DNA from: Liopterus haemorrhoidalis
Taxonomy: Eukaryota > Arthropoda > Insecta > Coleoptera > Dytiscidae
DNA length: 64,000 bases
NCBI GenBank assembly: GCA_963971575.1
Contig: OZ020611.1
Span: forward strand, 248,001-312,000
Direction: 5' to 3'
A program made the translations under genes and the position numbers. The notes under the pieces were generated by a model that did not search any database, was not told where the DNA came from, and saw only the letters and a program-made list of their open reading frames with translations. The stretch's first letter is position 1, and every line of letters begins with the position of its first letter. Shown in pieces: positions 38,101 to 52,300 of this stretch.

Positions 38101-41100
38101 TTTTGTAGTGTAATTTAATTTTTCAAAAAATTATATCTCAATAACGGTAAAAGATAGGGACCTTTGGTTTAAATTTTTGAGTTCCTCAAGTCCATTTTAG
38201 TCGAAGGAAATTGGGGCCTTAATAACAAAACTTATACAAAAGCATGTATCATTAAACAAAACCCTTAAAAATGGCAAAAAGTCGAAAAATCGTACGGGGG
38301 ACCCCTTCGATAAGAAATCTCGAATTTTTACAAAAAAAAATATTTCGGATTTTTCTCAAAATTGATACACATTGGGCCGTAGATCACAAAAATAAGGTTC
38401 ATTTTGGATTTTGGCCAACTGTTTTTGAGTAAATCGGAAAAAAAGTACCTAAAATTGACTATATCGGAAAATAGTACCTAAAATTGACTATAACTCAAAA
38501 ACCAAGGCCTCTTGATTTTTTTAAATATTTTTTTATTAATACTCACCCCAAAATTACCTAACGGCCATATTTTGGACTGTATTAGGAAAACTTTTTTTTT
38601 TCAAAAAAATTAACAGAGAGTATATGAACATGTATCTCAAAAACTAAAAGAGATAGGGACCTGCGGTTGGAATTTTTGAAGTTTTAAGGTCCGATATATG
38701 GTAAAGGCACATTTTAAAACATATTTTAAACAAAAAAAATTTTTGAAAAATTTTGAAATTTTTGTAGTGCAATTTAATTTTTCAAAAAATTATATCTCAA
38801 TAACGGTAAAAGATAGGGACCTCTGGTTTAAATTTTTGAGTTCCTCAAGTCCATTTTAGTCGAAGGAAATTGGGGCCTTAATAACAAAACTTATACAAAA
38901 GCATGTATCATTAAACAAAACCCTTAAAAATGGCAAAAAGTCGAAAAATCGTAAGGGGGACCCCTTCGATAAGAAATCTCGAATTTTTACAAAAAAAAAT
39001 ATTTCGGATTTTTCTCAAAATTGATACACATTGGGCCGTAGATCACAAAAATAAGGTTCATTTTGGATTTTGGCCAACTGTTTTTGAGTAAATCGGAAAA
39101 AAAGTACCTAAAATTGACTATATCGGAAAATAGTACCTAAAATTGACTATAACTCAAAAACTAAGGCCTCTTGATTTTTTTAAAATATTTTTTTATTAAT
39201 CCTCACCCCAAAATTACCTAACGACCATATTTTGGACTGTATTAGGAAAACTTTTTTTTTTCAAAAAAATTAACAGAGAGTATATGAACATGTATCTCAA
39301 AAACTAAAAGAGATAGGGACCTGCGGTTGAAATTTTTGAAGTTTTAAGGTCCGATATATGGTAAAGGCACATTTTAAAACATATTTTAAACAAAAAAAAT
39401 TTTTGAAAAATTTTGAAATTTTTGTAGTGCAATTTAATTTTTCAAAAAATTATATCTCAATAACGGTAAAAGATAGGGACCTCTGGTTTAAATTTTTGAG
39501 TTCCTCAAGTCCATTTTAGTCGAAGGTAATTGGGGCCTTAATAACAAAACTTATACAAAAGCATGTATCATGAAACAAAACCCTTAAAAATGGCAAAAAA
39601 TCGAAAAATCGTAAGGGGGACCCCTTCGATAAGAAATCTCGAATTTTTACAAAAAAAAATATTTCGGATTATTCTCAAAATTGATACACATTGGGCCGTA
39701 GATCACAAAAATAAGGTTCATTTTGGATTTTGGATAACTGTTTTTGAGTAAATCGGAAAAAAAGTACCTAAAATTGACTATATCGGAAAATAGTACCTAA
39801 AATTGACTATAACTCAAAAACTAAGGCCTCTTGATTTTTTTAAATATTTTTTTATTAATCCTCACCCCAAAATTACCTAACGGCCATATTTTGGACTGTA
39901 TTAGGAGTACTTTTTTTTACAAAAAAATTAACAGAGAGTATATGAACATGTATCTCAAAAACTAAAAGAGATAGGGACCTGCGGTTGGAATTTTTGAAGT
40001 TTCAAGGTCCGATATATGGTAAAAGCACATTTTAAAACATATTTTAAACAAAAAAAATTTTTGAAAAATTTTGAAATTTTTGTAATAGAAATTATTTTTT
40101 CAAAAAATTATATCTCAATAACGGTAAAAGATAGGGACCTCTGGTTTAAATTTTTGAGTTCCTCAAGTCCATTTTAGTCGAAGGAAATTGGGGCCTTAAT
40201 AACCAAACTTATACAAAAGCATGTATCATTAAACAAAACCCTTAAAAATGGCAAAAAATCGAAAAATCGTAAGGGGGACCCCTTCGATAAGAAATCTCTA
40301 ATTTTTACAAAAAAAAAATATTTCGGATTTTTCTCAAAATTGATACACATTGGGCCGTAGATCACAAAAATTAGGTTCATTTTGGATTTTGGCCAACTGT
40401 TTTTGAGTAAATCGGAAAAAAAGTACCTAAAATTGACTATATCGGAAAATAGTACCTAAAATTGACTATAACTCAAAAACTAAGGCCTCTTGATTTTTTT
40501 AAATATTTTTTTATTAATCCTCACCCCAAAATTACCTAACGGCCATATTTTGGACTGTATTAGGAAAACTTTTTTTTACAAAAAAATTAACAGAGAGTAT
40601 ATGAACATGTATCTCAAAAACTAAAAGAGATAGGGACCTGCGGTTGGAATTTTTGACGTTTTGAGGTCCGATATATGGTAAAGGCACATTTTAAAACATA
40701 TTTTAAACAAAAAAAAATTTTGAAAAATTTTGAAATTTTTGTAATAGAATTTAATTTTTCAAAAAATTATATCTCAATAACGGTAAAAGATAGGGACCTC
40801 TGGTTTAAATTTTTGAGTTCCTCAAGTCCATTTTAGTCGAAGGAAATTGGGGCCTTAATAACCAAACTTATACAAAAGTATGTATCATTAAACAAAACCC
40901 TTAAAAATGGCAAAAAATCGAAAAATCGTAAGGGGGACCCCTTCGATAAGAAATCTCGAATTTTTACAAAAAAAAATATTTCGGATTTTTCTCAAAATTG
41001 ATACACATTGGGCCGTAGATCACAAAAATAAGGTTCATTTTGGATTATGGCCAACTGTTTTTGAGTAAATCGGAAAAAAAGTACCTAAAATTGACTATAT

Positions 41101-43733
41101 CGGAAAATAGTACCTAAAATTGACTATAACTCAAAAACTAAGGCCTCTTGATTTTTTTAAATATTTTTTTATTAATCCTCACCCCAAAATTACCTAACGG
41201 CCATATTTTGGACTGTATTAGGAAAACTTTTTTTTACAAAAAAATTAACAGAGAGTATATGAACATGTATCTCAAAAACTAAAAGAGATAGGGACCTGCG
41301 GTTGGAATTTTTGAAGTTTTAAGGTCCGATATATGGTAAAGGCACATTTTAAAACATATTTTAAACAAAAAAAAATTTTGAAAAATTTTGAAATTTTTGT
41401 AGTGTAATTTAATTTTTCAAAAAATTATATCTCAATAACGGTAAAAGATAGGGACCTCTGGTTTAAATTTTTGAGTTCCTCAAGTCCATTTTAGTCGAAG
41501 GAAATTGGGGCCTTAATATCAAAACTTATACAAAAGCATGTATCATTAAACAAAACCCTTAAAAATGGCAAAAAATCGAAAAATCGTAAGGGGGACCCCT
41601 TCGATAAGAAATCTCGAATTTTTACAAAAAAAAAATATTTCGGATTTTTCTCAAAATTGATACACATTGGGCCGCAGATCACAAAAATTAGGTTCATTTT
41701 GGATTTTGGCCAACTGTTTTTGAGTAAATCGGAAAAAAAGTACCTAAAATTGACTATATCGGAAAATAGTACCTAAAATTGACTATAACTCAAAAACTAA
41801 GGCCTCTTGATTTTTTTAAATATTTTTTTATTAATCCTCACCCCAAAATTACCTAACGGCCATATTTTGGATTGTATTAGGAAAACTTTTTTTTTTCAAA
41901 AAAATTAACAGAGAGTATATGAACATGTATCTCAAAAACTAAAAGAGATAGGGACCTGCGGTTGGAATTTTTGAAGTTTTAAGGTCCGATATATGGTAAA
42001 AGCACATTTTAAAACATATTTCAAACAAAAAAAAATTTTGAAAAATTTTGAAATTTTTGTAATAGAATTTAATTTTTCAAAAAATTATATCTCAATAACG
42101 GTAAAAGATAGGGACCTCTGGTTTAAATTTTTGAGTTCCTCAAGTCCATTTTAGTCGAAGGAAATTGGGGCCTTAATAACAAAACTTATACAAAAGCTTG
42201 TATCATTAAACAAAACCCTTAAAAATGGCAAAAAATCGAAAAATCGTAAGGGGGACCCCTTCGATAAGAAATCTCGAATTTTTACAAAAAAAAATATTTC
42301 AGATTTTTCTCAAAATTGATACACATTGGGCCGTAGATCACAAAAATTAGGTTCATTTTGGATTTTGGCCAACTGTTTTTGAGTAAATCGGAAAAAAAGT
42401 ACCTAAAATTGACTACATCGGAAAATAGTACCTAAAATTGACTATAACTCAAAAACTAAGGCCTCTTGATTTTTTTAAATATTTTTTTATTAATCCTCAC
42501 CCCAAAATTACCTAACGGCCATTTTTGGACTGTATTAGGAAAACTTTTTTTTTCAAAAAAATTAACAGAGAGTTTATGAACATGTATCTCAAAAACTAAA
42601 AGAGATAGGGACCTGCGGTTGGAATTTTTGAAGTTTTAAGGTCCGATATATGGTAAAGGCACATTTTAAAACATATTTTAAACAAAAAAAAATTTTGAAA
42701 ATTTTTGAAATTTTTGTAGTGTAATTTAATTTTTCAAAAAATTATATCTCAATAACGGTAAAAGATAGGGACCTCTGGTTTAAATTTTTGAGTTCCTCAA
42801 GTCCATTTTAGTCGAAGGAAATTGGGGCCTTAATAACAAAACTTATACAAAAGCATGTATCATTAAACAAAACCCTTAAAAATGGCAAAAAATCGAAAAA
42901 TCGTAAGGGGGACCCCTTCGATAAGAAATCTCGAATTTTTACAAAAAAAAATATTTCGGATTTTTCTCAAAATTGATACACATTGGGCCGTAGATCACAA
43001 AAATAAGGTTCATTTTAGATTTTGGCCAACTGTTTTTGAGTAAATCGGAAAAAAAGTACCTAAAATTGACTATATCGGAAAATAGTACCTAAAATTGACT
43101 ATAACTCAAAAACTAAGGCCTCTTGATTTTTTTAAATATTTTTTTATTAATCCTCACCCCAAAATTACCTAACGGCCATATTTTGGACTGTATTAGGAAA
43201 ACTTTTTTTTTTCAAAAAAATTAACAGAGAGTATATGAACATGTATCTCAAAAACTAAAAGAGATAGGGACCTGCGGTTGGAATTTTTGAAGTTTTAAGG
43301 TCCGATATATGGTAAAGGCACATTTTAAAACATATTTTAAACAAAAAAAATTTTTGAAAAATTTTGAATTTTTGTAATAGAATTTAATTTTTCAAAAAAT
43401 TATATCTCAATAACGGTAAAAGATAGGGACCTCTGGTTTAAATTTTTGAGTTCCTCAAGTCCATTTTAGTCGAAGGAAATTAGGGCCTTAATAACCAAAC
43501 TTATACAAAAGCATGTATCATTAAACGAAACCCTTAAAAATGGCAAAAAATCAAAAAATCGATGGGGGACCCCTTCGATAAGAAATCTCGAATTTTTACA
43601 AAAAAAAAATATTTCGGATTTTTCTCAAAATTGATACACATTGGGCCGTAGATCACAAAAATTAGGTTCATTTTGGATTTTGGCCAACTGTTTTTGAGTA
43701 AATCGGAAAAAAAGTACCTAAAATTGACTATAT
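35171..43733. repeat. M-to-V monomer run, copy 2
   Basis: Thirteen monomers (M, N, O, O, O, P, Q, R, S, T1, T2, U, V) match 7501-15404 with one extra monomer. Small differences: the first O (36489) has a shorter T-run and is 658 bp; the second O has 'cattatac' for 'cataatac'; N has 'cccttaaaaa' for 'cctttaaaaa'; S has 'ttgactata'; V has 'cgatggg'. These scattered single changes are all I found across about 8 kb, implying a recent common origin. Confidence 0.88.
41101..42418. repeat. Separate T1 and T2 monomers
   Basis: These two 659-bp monomers correspond to the single fused T monomer at 13432. T1 (41101) has 'taatatcaaaac' and 'gggccgcagatc', seen nowhere else. T2 (41760) has 'tttggattgtatt', 'catatttcaaac' and the 'gactacatc' end. 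They show the state before the one-monomer loss in copy 1, or the state after a gain if the fused form is older. The half-and-half marker pattern at 13432 favours loss. Confidence 0.82.
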
Positions 43734-46368
43734 CGGAAAATAGTACCTAAAATTGACTATAACTCAAAAACTAAGGCCTCTTGATTTTTTTAAATATTTT
43801 TTTATTAATCCTCACCCCAAAATTACCTAACGGCCATATTTTGGACTGTATTAGGAAAACTTTTTTTTTTCAAAAAAACTAACAGAGTATATGAACATGT
43901 ATCTCAAAAACTAAAAGAGATAGGGACCTGCGGTTGGAATTTTTGAAGTTTTAAGGTCCGATATATGGTAAAGGCACATTTTAAAACATATTTTAAACAA
44001 AAAAAAATTTTGAAAAATTTTGAAATTTTTGTAATGGTATTTAATTTTTCAAAAAATTATATCTCAATAACGGTAAAAGATAGGGACCTCTGGTTTAAAT
44101 TTTTGAGTTCCTCAAGTCCATTTTAGTCGAAGGAAATTGGGGCCTTAATAACCAAACTTATACAAAAGCATGTATCATTAAACAAAACCCTTAGAAATGG
44201 CAAAAAATCGAAAAATCGTAAGGGGGACCCCTTCGATAAGAAATCTCGAATTTTTACAAAAAAAAAAGAATTCGGATTTTTCTCAAAATTGATACACATT
44301 GGGCCGTAGATCACAAAAAATAAGGTTCATTTTGGATTTTGGCCAACTGTTTTTGAGTAAATCGGAAAAAAAGTACCTAAAATTGACTATATCGGAAAAT
44401 AGTACCTAAAATTGACTATAACTCAAAAACTAAGGCCTCTTGATTTTTTTAAATATTTTTTTATTAATCCTCACCCCAAAATTACCTAACGGCCATATTT
44501 TGGACTGTATTAGGAAAACTTTTTTTTTTCAAAAAAACTAACAGAGTATATGAACATGTATCTCAAAAACTAAAAGAGATAGGGACCTGCGGTTGGAATT
44601 TTTGAAGTTTTAAGGTCCGATATATGGTAAAGGCACATTTTAAAACATATTTTAAACAAAAAAAAATTTTGAAAAATTTTGAAATTTTTGTAATGGAATT
44701 TAATTTTTCAAAAAATTATATCTCAATAACGGTAAAAGATAGGGACCTCTGGTTTAAATTTTTGAGTTCCTAAAGTCCATTTTGGTCGAAGAAAATTGGG
44801 GCCTTAATAACCAAACTTATACAAAAGCATGTATCATTAAACAAAACCCTTAGAAATGGCAAAAAATCGAAAAATCGTAAGGGGGACCCCTTCGATAAGA
44901 AATCTCGAATTTTTACAAAAAAAAATATTTCGGATTTTTCTCAAAATTGATACACATTGGGCCGTAGATCACAAAAATAAGGTTCATTTTGGATTTTGGC
45001 CAACTGTATTTGAGTAAATCGGAAAAAAAGTACCTAAAATTGACTATATCGGAAAATAGTACCTAAAATTGACTATAACTCAGAAACTAAGGCTTCTTCA
45101 TTATTTTAAATATTTTTTTATTAATCCTCACCCCAAAATTACCTAACGGCCATATTTTGGACTGTATTAGGAAAACTTTTTTTTTTCAAAAAAACTAACT
45201 GAGAGTATATGAACATGTATCTCAAAAACTAAAAGAGATAGGGACCTGCGGTTGGAATTTTTGAAGTTTTAAGGTCCGATATATGGTAAAGGCACATTTT
45301 AAAACATATTTTAAACAAAAAAAAATTTTGAAAAATTTTGAAATTTTTGTAATGGAATTTAATTTTTCAAAAAATTATATCTCAATAACGGTAAAAGATA
45401 GGGACCTCTGGTTTAAATTTTTGAGTTCCTCAAGTCCATTTTAGTCGAAGGAAATTGCGGCCTTAATAACCAAACTTATACAAAAGCATGTATCATTAAA
45501 CAAAACCCTTAGAAATGGCAAAAAATCGAAAAATCGTAAGGGGGACCCCTTCGATAAGAAATCTCGAATTTTTACAAAAAAAAATATTTCGGATTTTTCT
45601 CAAAATTGATACACATTGGGCCGTAGATCACAAAAATAAGGTTCATTTTGGATTTTGGCCAACTGTTTTTGAGTAAATCGGAAAAAAAGTACCTAAAATT
45701 GACTATATCGGAAAATAGTACCTAAAATTGACTATAACTCAAAAACCAAGGCCTCTTGATTTTTTTAAATATTTTTTTATTAATACTCACCCCAAAATTA
45801 CCTAACGGCCATATTTTGGACTGTATTAGGAAAACTTTTTTTTTTCAAAAAAATTAACAGAGAGTATATGAACATGTATCTCAAAAACTAAAAGAGATAG
45901 GGACCTGCGGTTGGAATTTTTGAAGTTTTAAGGTCCGATATATGGTAAAGGCACATTTTAAAACATATTTTAAACAAAAAAAAATTTTGAAAAATTTTGA
46001 AATTTTTGTAGTGTAATTTAATTTTTCAAAAAATTATATCTCAATAACGGTAAAAGATAGGGACCTCTGGTTTAAATTTTTGAGTTCCTCAAGTCCATTT
46101 TAGTCGAAGGACATTGGGTGCCTTAGTAACAAAACTTATACAAAAGCATGTATCATTAAACAAAACCCTTAAAAATGGCAAAAAGTCGAAAAATCGTAAG
46201 GGGGACCCCTTCGATAAGAAATCTCGAATTTTTACAAAAAAAAATATTTCGGATTTTTCTCAAAATTGATACACATTGGGCCGTAGATCACAAAAATAAG
46301 GTTCATTTTGGATTTTGGCCAACTGTTTTTGAGTAAATCGGAGAAAAAGTACCTAAAATTGACTATAT
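43734..46368. repeat. I-J-K-L cassette, second instance in copy 2
   Basis: Monomers start at 43734, 44393, 45050 and 45709. GAATTC is at 44268-44273. This is the counterpart of 15405-18038, with the same 'ctgtatttgag', 'ctcagaaac', 'ctaactgagag' and 'attgcggcc' markers. Private changes include 'taatggtatt' in I and 'ttttggtcg' in J. K reads 'ggcttcttcatt', where the copy 1 counterpart reads 'ggctgtttcatt'. Confidence 0.88.
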
Positions 46369-47687
46369 CGGAAAATAGTACCTAAAATTGACTATAACTC
46401 AAAAACTAAGGCCTCTTGATTTTTTTAAATATTTTTTTATTAATCCTCACCCCAAAATTACCTAACGGCCATATTTTGGACTGTATTAGGAAAACTTTTT
46501 TTTTTCAAAAAAACTAACAGAGAGTATATGAACATGTATCTCAAAAACTAAAAGAGATAGGGACCTGCGGTTGGAATTTTTGAAGTTTTAAGGTCCGATA
46601 TATGGTAAAGGCACATTTTAAAACATATTTTAAACAAAAAAAATTTTTGAAAAATTTTGAAATTTTTGTAATGGAATTTAATTTTTCAAAAAATTATATC
46701 TCAATAACGGTAAAAGATAGGGACCTCTGGTTTTAATTTTTGAGTTCCTCAAGTCCATTTTAGTCGAAGGAAATTGGGGTCTTAATAACCAAACTTATAC
46801 AAAAGCATGTATCATTAAACAAAACCCTTAGAAATGGCAAAAAATCGAAAAATCGTAAGGGGGACCCCTTCGATAAGAAATCTCGAATTTTTACAAAAAA
46901 AAATATTTCGGATTTTTCTCAAAATTGATAGACATTGGGCCGTAGATCACAAAAATAAGGTTCATTTTGGATTTTGGCCAACTGTTTTTGAGTAAATCGG
47001 AAAAAAAGTACCTAAAATTGACTATATCGGAAAATAGTACCTAAAATTGACTATAACTCAAAAACTAAGGCCTCTTGATTTTTTTAAATATTTTTTTATT
47101 AATCCTCACCCCAAAATTACCTAACGGCCATATTTTGGACTGTATTAGGAAAACTTTTTTTTTTCAAAAAAACAAACAGAGAGTATATGAACATGTATCT
47201 CAAAAACTAAAAGAGATAGGGACCTGCGGTTGGAATTTTTGAAGTTTTAAGGTCCGATATATGGTAAAGGCACATTTTAAAACATATTTTAAACAAAAAA
47301 AATTTTTGAAAAATTTTGAAATTTTTGTAATGGAATTTAATTTTTCAAAAAATTATATCTCAATAACGGTAAAAGATAGGGACCTCTGGTTTAAATTTTT
47401 GAGTTCCTCAAGTCCATTTTAGTCGAAGGAAATTGGGGCCTTAATAACCAAACTTATACAAAAGCATGTATCATTAAACAAAACCCTTAGAAATGGCAAA
47501 AAATCGAAAAATCGTAAGGGGGACCCCTTCGATAAGAAATCTCGAATTTTTACAAAAAAAAAATATTTCGGATTTTTCTCAACATTTATACACATTGGGC
47601 CGTAGATCACAAAAATAAGGTTCATTTTGGATTTTGGCCAACTGTTTTTGAGTAAATCGGAAAAAAAGTACCTAAAATTGACTATAT

Positions 47688-50600
47688 CGGAAAATAGTAC
47701 CTAAAATTGACTATAACTCAAAAACTAAGGCCTCTTGATTTTTTTAAATATTTTTTTATTAATCCTCACCCCAAAATTACCTAACGGCCATATTTTGGAC
47801 TGTATTAGGAAAACTTTTTTTTTTCAAAAAAACTAACAGAGAGTATATGAACATGTATCTCAAAAACTAAAAGAAATAGGGACCTGCGGTTGGAATTTTT
47901 GAAGTTTTAAGGTCCGATATATGGTAAAGGCACATTTTAAAACATATTTTAAACAAAAAAAATTTTTGAAAAATTTTGAAATTTTTGTAATGGAATTTAA
48001 TTTTTCAAAAAATTATATCTCAATAACGGTAAAAGATAGGGACCTCTGGTTTTAATTTTTGAGTTCCTCAAGTCCATTTTAGTCGAAGGAAATTGGGGCC
48101 TTAATAACCAAACTTATACAAAAGCATGTATCATTAAACAAAACCCTTAAAAATGGCAAAAAATCGAAAAATCGTAAGGGGGACCCCTTCGATAAGAAAT
48201 CTCGAATTTTTACAAAAAAAAATATTTCGGATTTTTCTCAAAATTGATACACATTGGGCCGTAGATCACAAAAATAAGGTTCATTTTGGATTTTGGCCAA
48301 CTGTTTTTGAGTAAATCGGAAAAAAAGTACCAAAAATTGACTATATCGGAAAATAGTACCTAAAATTGACTATAACTCAAAAACTAAGGCCTCTTGATTT
48401 TTTTAAATATTTTTTTATTAATCCTCACCCCAAAATTACCTAACGGCCATATTTTGGACTGTATTAGGAAAACTTTTTTTTTTCAAAAAAACTAACAGAG
48501 AGTATATGAAAATGTATCTCAAAAACTAAAAGAGATAGGGACCTGCGGTTGGAATTTTTGAAGTTTTAAGGTCCGATATATGGTAAAGGCACATTTTAAA
48601 ACATATTTTAAACAAAAAAAATTTTTGAAAAATTTTGAAATTTTTGTAATGGAATTTAATTTTTCAAAAAATTATATCTCAATAACAGTAAAAGATAGGG
48701 ACCTCTGGTTTTAATTTTTGAGTTCCTCAAGTCCATTTTAGTCGAAGGAAATTGGGGCCTTAATAACCAAACTTATACAAAAGCATGTATCATTAAACAA
48801 AACCCTTAGAAATGGCAAAAAATCGAAAAATCGTAAGGGGGACCCCTTCGATAAGAAATCTCGAATTTTTACAAAAAAAAATATTTCGGATTTTTCTCAA
48901 AATTGATACACATTGGGCCGTAGATCACAAAAATAAGGTTCATTTTGGATTTTGGCCAACTGTTTTTGAGTAAATCGGAAAAAAAGTACCTAAAATTGAC
49001 TATATCGGAAAATAGTACCTAAAATTGACTATAACTCAAAAACTAAGGCCTCTTGATTTTTTTAAATATTTTTTTATTAATCCTCACCCCAAAATTACCT
49101 AACGGCCATATTTTGGACTGTATTAGGAAAACTTTTTTTTTTCAAAAAAACTAACAGAGAGTATATGAACATGTATCTCAAAAACTAAAAGAGATAGGGA
49201 CCTGCGGTTGGAATTTTTGAAGTTTTAAGGTCCGATATATGGTAAAGGCACATTTTAAAACATATTTTAAACAAAAAAAATTTTTGAAAAATTTTGAAAT
49301 TTTTGTAATGGAATTTAATTTTTCAAAAAATTATATCTCAATAACGGTAAAAGATAGGGACCTCTGGTTTTAATTTTTGAGTTCCTCAAGTCCATTTTAG
49401 TCGAAGGAAATTGGGGTCTTAATAACCAAACTTATACAAAAGCATGTATCATTAAACAAAACCCTTAGAAATGGCAAAAAATCGAAAAATCGTAAGGGGG
49501 ACCCCTTCGATAAGAAATCTCGAATTTTTACAAAAAAAAATATTTCGGATTTTTCTCAAAATTGATACACATTGGGCCGTAGATCACAAAAATAAGGTTC
49601 ATTTTGGATTTTGGCCAACTGTTTTTGAGTAAATCGGAAAAAAAGTACCTAAAATTGACTATATCGGAAAATAGTACCTAAAATTGACTATAACTCAAAA
49701 ACTAAGGCCTCTTGATTTTTTTAAATATTTTTTTATTAATCCTCACCCCAAAATTACCTAACGGCCATATTTTGGACTGTATTAGGAAAACTTTTTTTTT
49801 TCAAAAAAACTAACAGAGAGTATATGAACATGTATCTCAAAAACTAAAAGAAATAGGGACCTGCGGTTGGAATTTTTGAAGTTTTAAGGTCCGATATATG
49901 GTAAAGGCACATTTTAAAACATATTTTAAACAAAAAAAATTTTTGAAAAATTTTGAAATTTTTGTAATGGAATTTAATTTTTCAAAAAATTATATCTCAA
50001 TAACGGTAAAAGATAGGGACCTCTGGTTTTAATTTTTGAGTTCCTCAAGTCCATTTTAGTCGAAGGAAATTGGGGCCTTAATAACCAAACTTATACAAAA
50101 GCATGTATCATTAAACAAAACCCTTAAAAATGGCAAAAAATCGAAAAATCGTAAGGGGGACCCCTTCGATAAGAAATCTCGAATTTTTACAAAAAAAAAT
50201 ATTTCGGATTTTTCTCAAAATTGATACACATTGGGCCGTAGATCACAAAAATAAGGTTCATTTTGGATTTTGGCCAACTGTTTTTGAGTAAATCGGAAAA
50301 AAAGTACCTAAAATTGACTATATCGGAAAATAGTACCTAAAATTGACTATAACTCAAAAACTAAGGCCTCTTGATTTTTTTAAATATTTTTTTATTAATC
50401 CTCACCCCAAAATTACTTAACGGCCATATTTTGGACTGTATTAGGAAAACTTTTTTTTTTCAAAAAAACTAACAGAGAGTATATGAAAATGTATCTCAAA
50501 AACTAAAAGAGATAGGGACCTGCGGTTGGAATTTTTGAAGTTTTAAGGTCCGATATATGGTAAAGGCACATTTTAAAACATATTTTAAACAAAAAAAATT

Positions 50601-52300
50601 TTTGAAAAATTTTGAAATTTTTGTAATGGAATTTAATTTTTCAAAAAATTATATCTCAATAACAGTAAAAGATAGGGACCTCTGGTTTTAATTTTTGAGT
50701 TCCTCAAGTCCATTTTAGTCGAAGGAAATTGGGGCCTTAATAACCAAACTTATACAAAAGCATGTATCATTAAACAAAACCCTTAGAAATGGCAAAAAAT
50801 CGAAAAATCGTAAGGGGGACCCCTTCGATAAGAAATCTCGAATTTTTACAAAAAAAAATATTTCGGATTTTTCTCAAAATTGATACACATTGGGCCGTAG
50901 ATCACAAAAATAAGGTTCATTTTGGATTTTGGCCAACTGTTTTTGAGTAAATCGGAAAAAAAGTACCTAAAATTGACTATATCGGAAAATAGTACCTAAA
51001 ATTGACTATAACTCAAAAACTAAGGCCTCTTGATTTTTTTAAATATTTTTTTATTAATCCTCACCCCAAAATTACCCAACGGCCATATTTTGGACTGTAT
51101 TAGGAAAACTTTTTTTTTTCAAAAAAACAAACAGAGAGTATATGAACATGTATCTCAAAAACTAAAAGAGATAGGGACCTGCGGTTGGAATTTTTGAAGT
51201 TTTAAGGTCCGATATATGGTAAAGGCACATTTTAAAACATATTTTAAACAAAAACAATTTTTGAAAAATTTTGAAATTTTTGTAATGGAATTTAATTTTT
51301 CAAAAAATTATATCTCAATAACGGTAAAAGAGAGGGACCTCTGGTTTAAATTTTTGAGTTCCTCAAGTCCATTTTAGTCGAAGGAAATTGGGGCCTTAAT
51401 AACCAAACTTATACAAAAGCATGTATCATTAAACAAAACCCTTAGAAATGGCAAAAAATCGAAAAATCGTAAGGGGGACCCCTTCGATAAGAAATCTCGA
51501 ATTTTTACAAAAAAAAATATTTCGGATTTTTCTCAAAATTGATACACATTGGGCCGTAGATCACAAAAATAAGGTTCATTTTGGATTTTGGCCAACTGTT
51601 TTTGAGTAAATCGGAAAAAAAGTACCTAAAATTGACTATATCGGAAAATAGTACCTAAAATTGACTATAACTCAAAAACTAAGGCCTCTTGATTTTTTTA
51701 AATATTTTTTTATTAATCCTCACCCCAAAATTACCTAACGGCCATATTTTGGACTGTATTAGGAAAACTTTTTTTTTTCAAAAAAACTAACAGAGAGTAT
51801 ATGAACATGTATCTCAAAAACTAAAAGAGATAGGGACCTGCGGTTGGAATTTTTGAAGTTTTAAGGTCCGATATATGGTAAAGGCACATTTTAAAACATA
51901 TTTTAAACAAAAAAAATTTTTGAAAAATTTTGAAATTTTTGTAATGGAATTTAATTTTTCAAAAAATTATATCTCAATAACGGTAAAAGATAGGGACCTC
52001 TGGTTTTAATTTTTGAGTTCCTCAAGTCCATTTTAGTCGAAGGAAATTGGGGTCTTAATAACCAAACTTATACAAAAGCATGTATCATTAAACAAAACCC
52101 TTAGAAATGGCAAAAAATCGAAAAATCGTAAGGGGGACCCCTTCGATAAGAAATCTCGAATTTTTACAAAAAAAAATATTTCGGATTTTTCTCAAAATTG
52201 ATACACATTGGGCCGTAGATCACAAAAATAAGGTTCATTTTGGATTTTGGCCAACTGTTTTTGAGTAAATCGGAAAAAAAGTACCTAAAATTGACTATAT
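47688..52300. repeat. Short-period stretch B-C-W, B-C-D-W
   Basis: Monomers start at 47688 (B), 48347 (C), 49006 (W), 49665 (B), 50324 (C), 50983 (D) and 51642 (W). B-C-D then starts again at 52301. The local period is three then four monomers (1,977 and 2,636 bp). A comparable four-monomer period (A-B-C-W) occurs at 18698-21334. The D at 50983 has 8 A in its right-hand run, where other D monomers have 9. Loss and gain of single monomers near W appear common here. Confidence 0.82.

Larger units (their letters stand above)
31216..49664. repeat. Large higher-order repeat unit, copy 2 (28 monomers)
   Basis: Types run G-H-I-J-K-L-M-N-O-O-O-P-Q-R-S-T1-T2-U-V-I-J-K-L-W-A-B-C-W. Starts: 31216, 31875, 32534, 33195, 33852, 34511, 35171, 35830, 36489, 37147, 37806, 38465, 39124, 39784, 40443, 41101, 41760, 42419, 43076, 43734, 44393, 45050, 45709, 46369, 47028, 47688, 48347, 49006. 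This is the same series as 3546-21334, one monomer longer because T1 and T2 are separate. Copy-specific changes include 'ctcaaaaggtaagg' in H (also in the H-derived monomer at 57572) and 'gtttctaaag' in J. After 49664 the series differs from copy 1: B follows instead of A. Confidence 0.92.
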
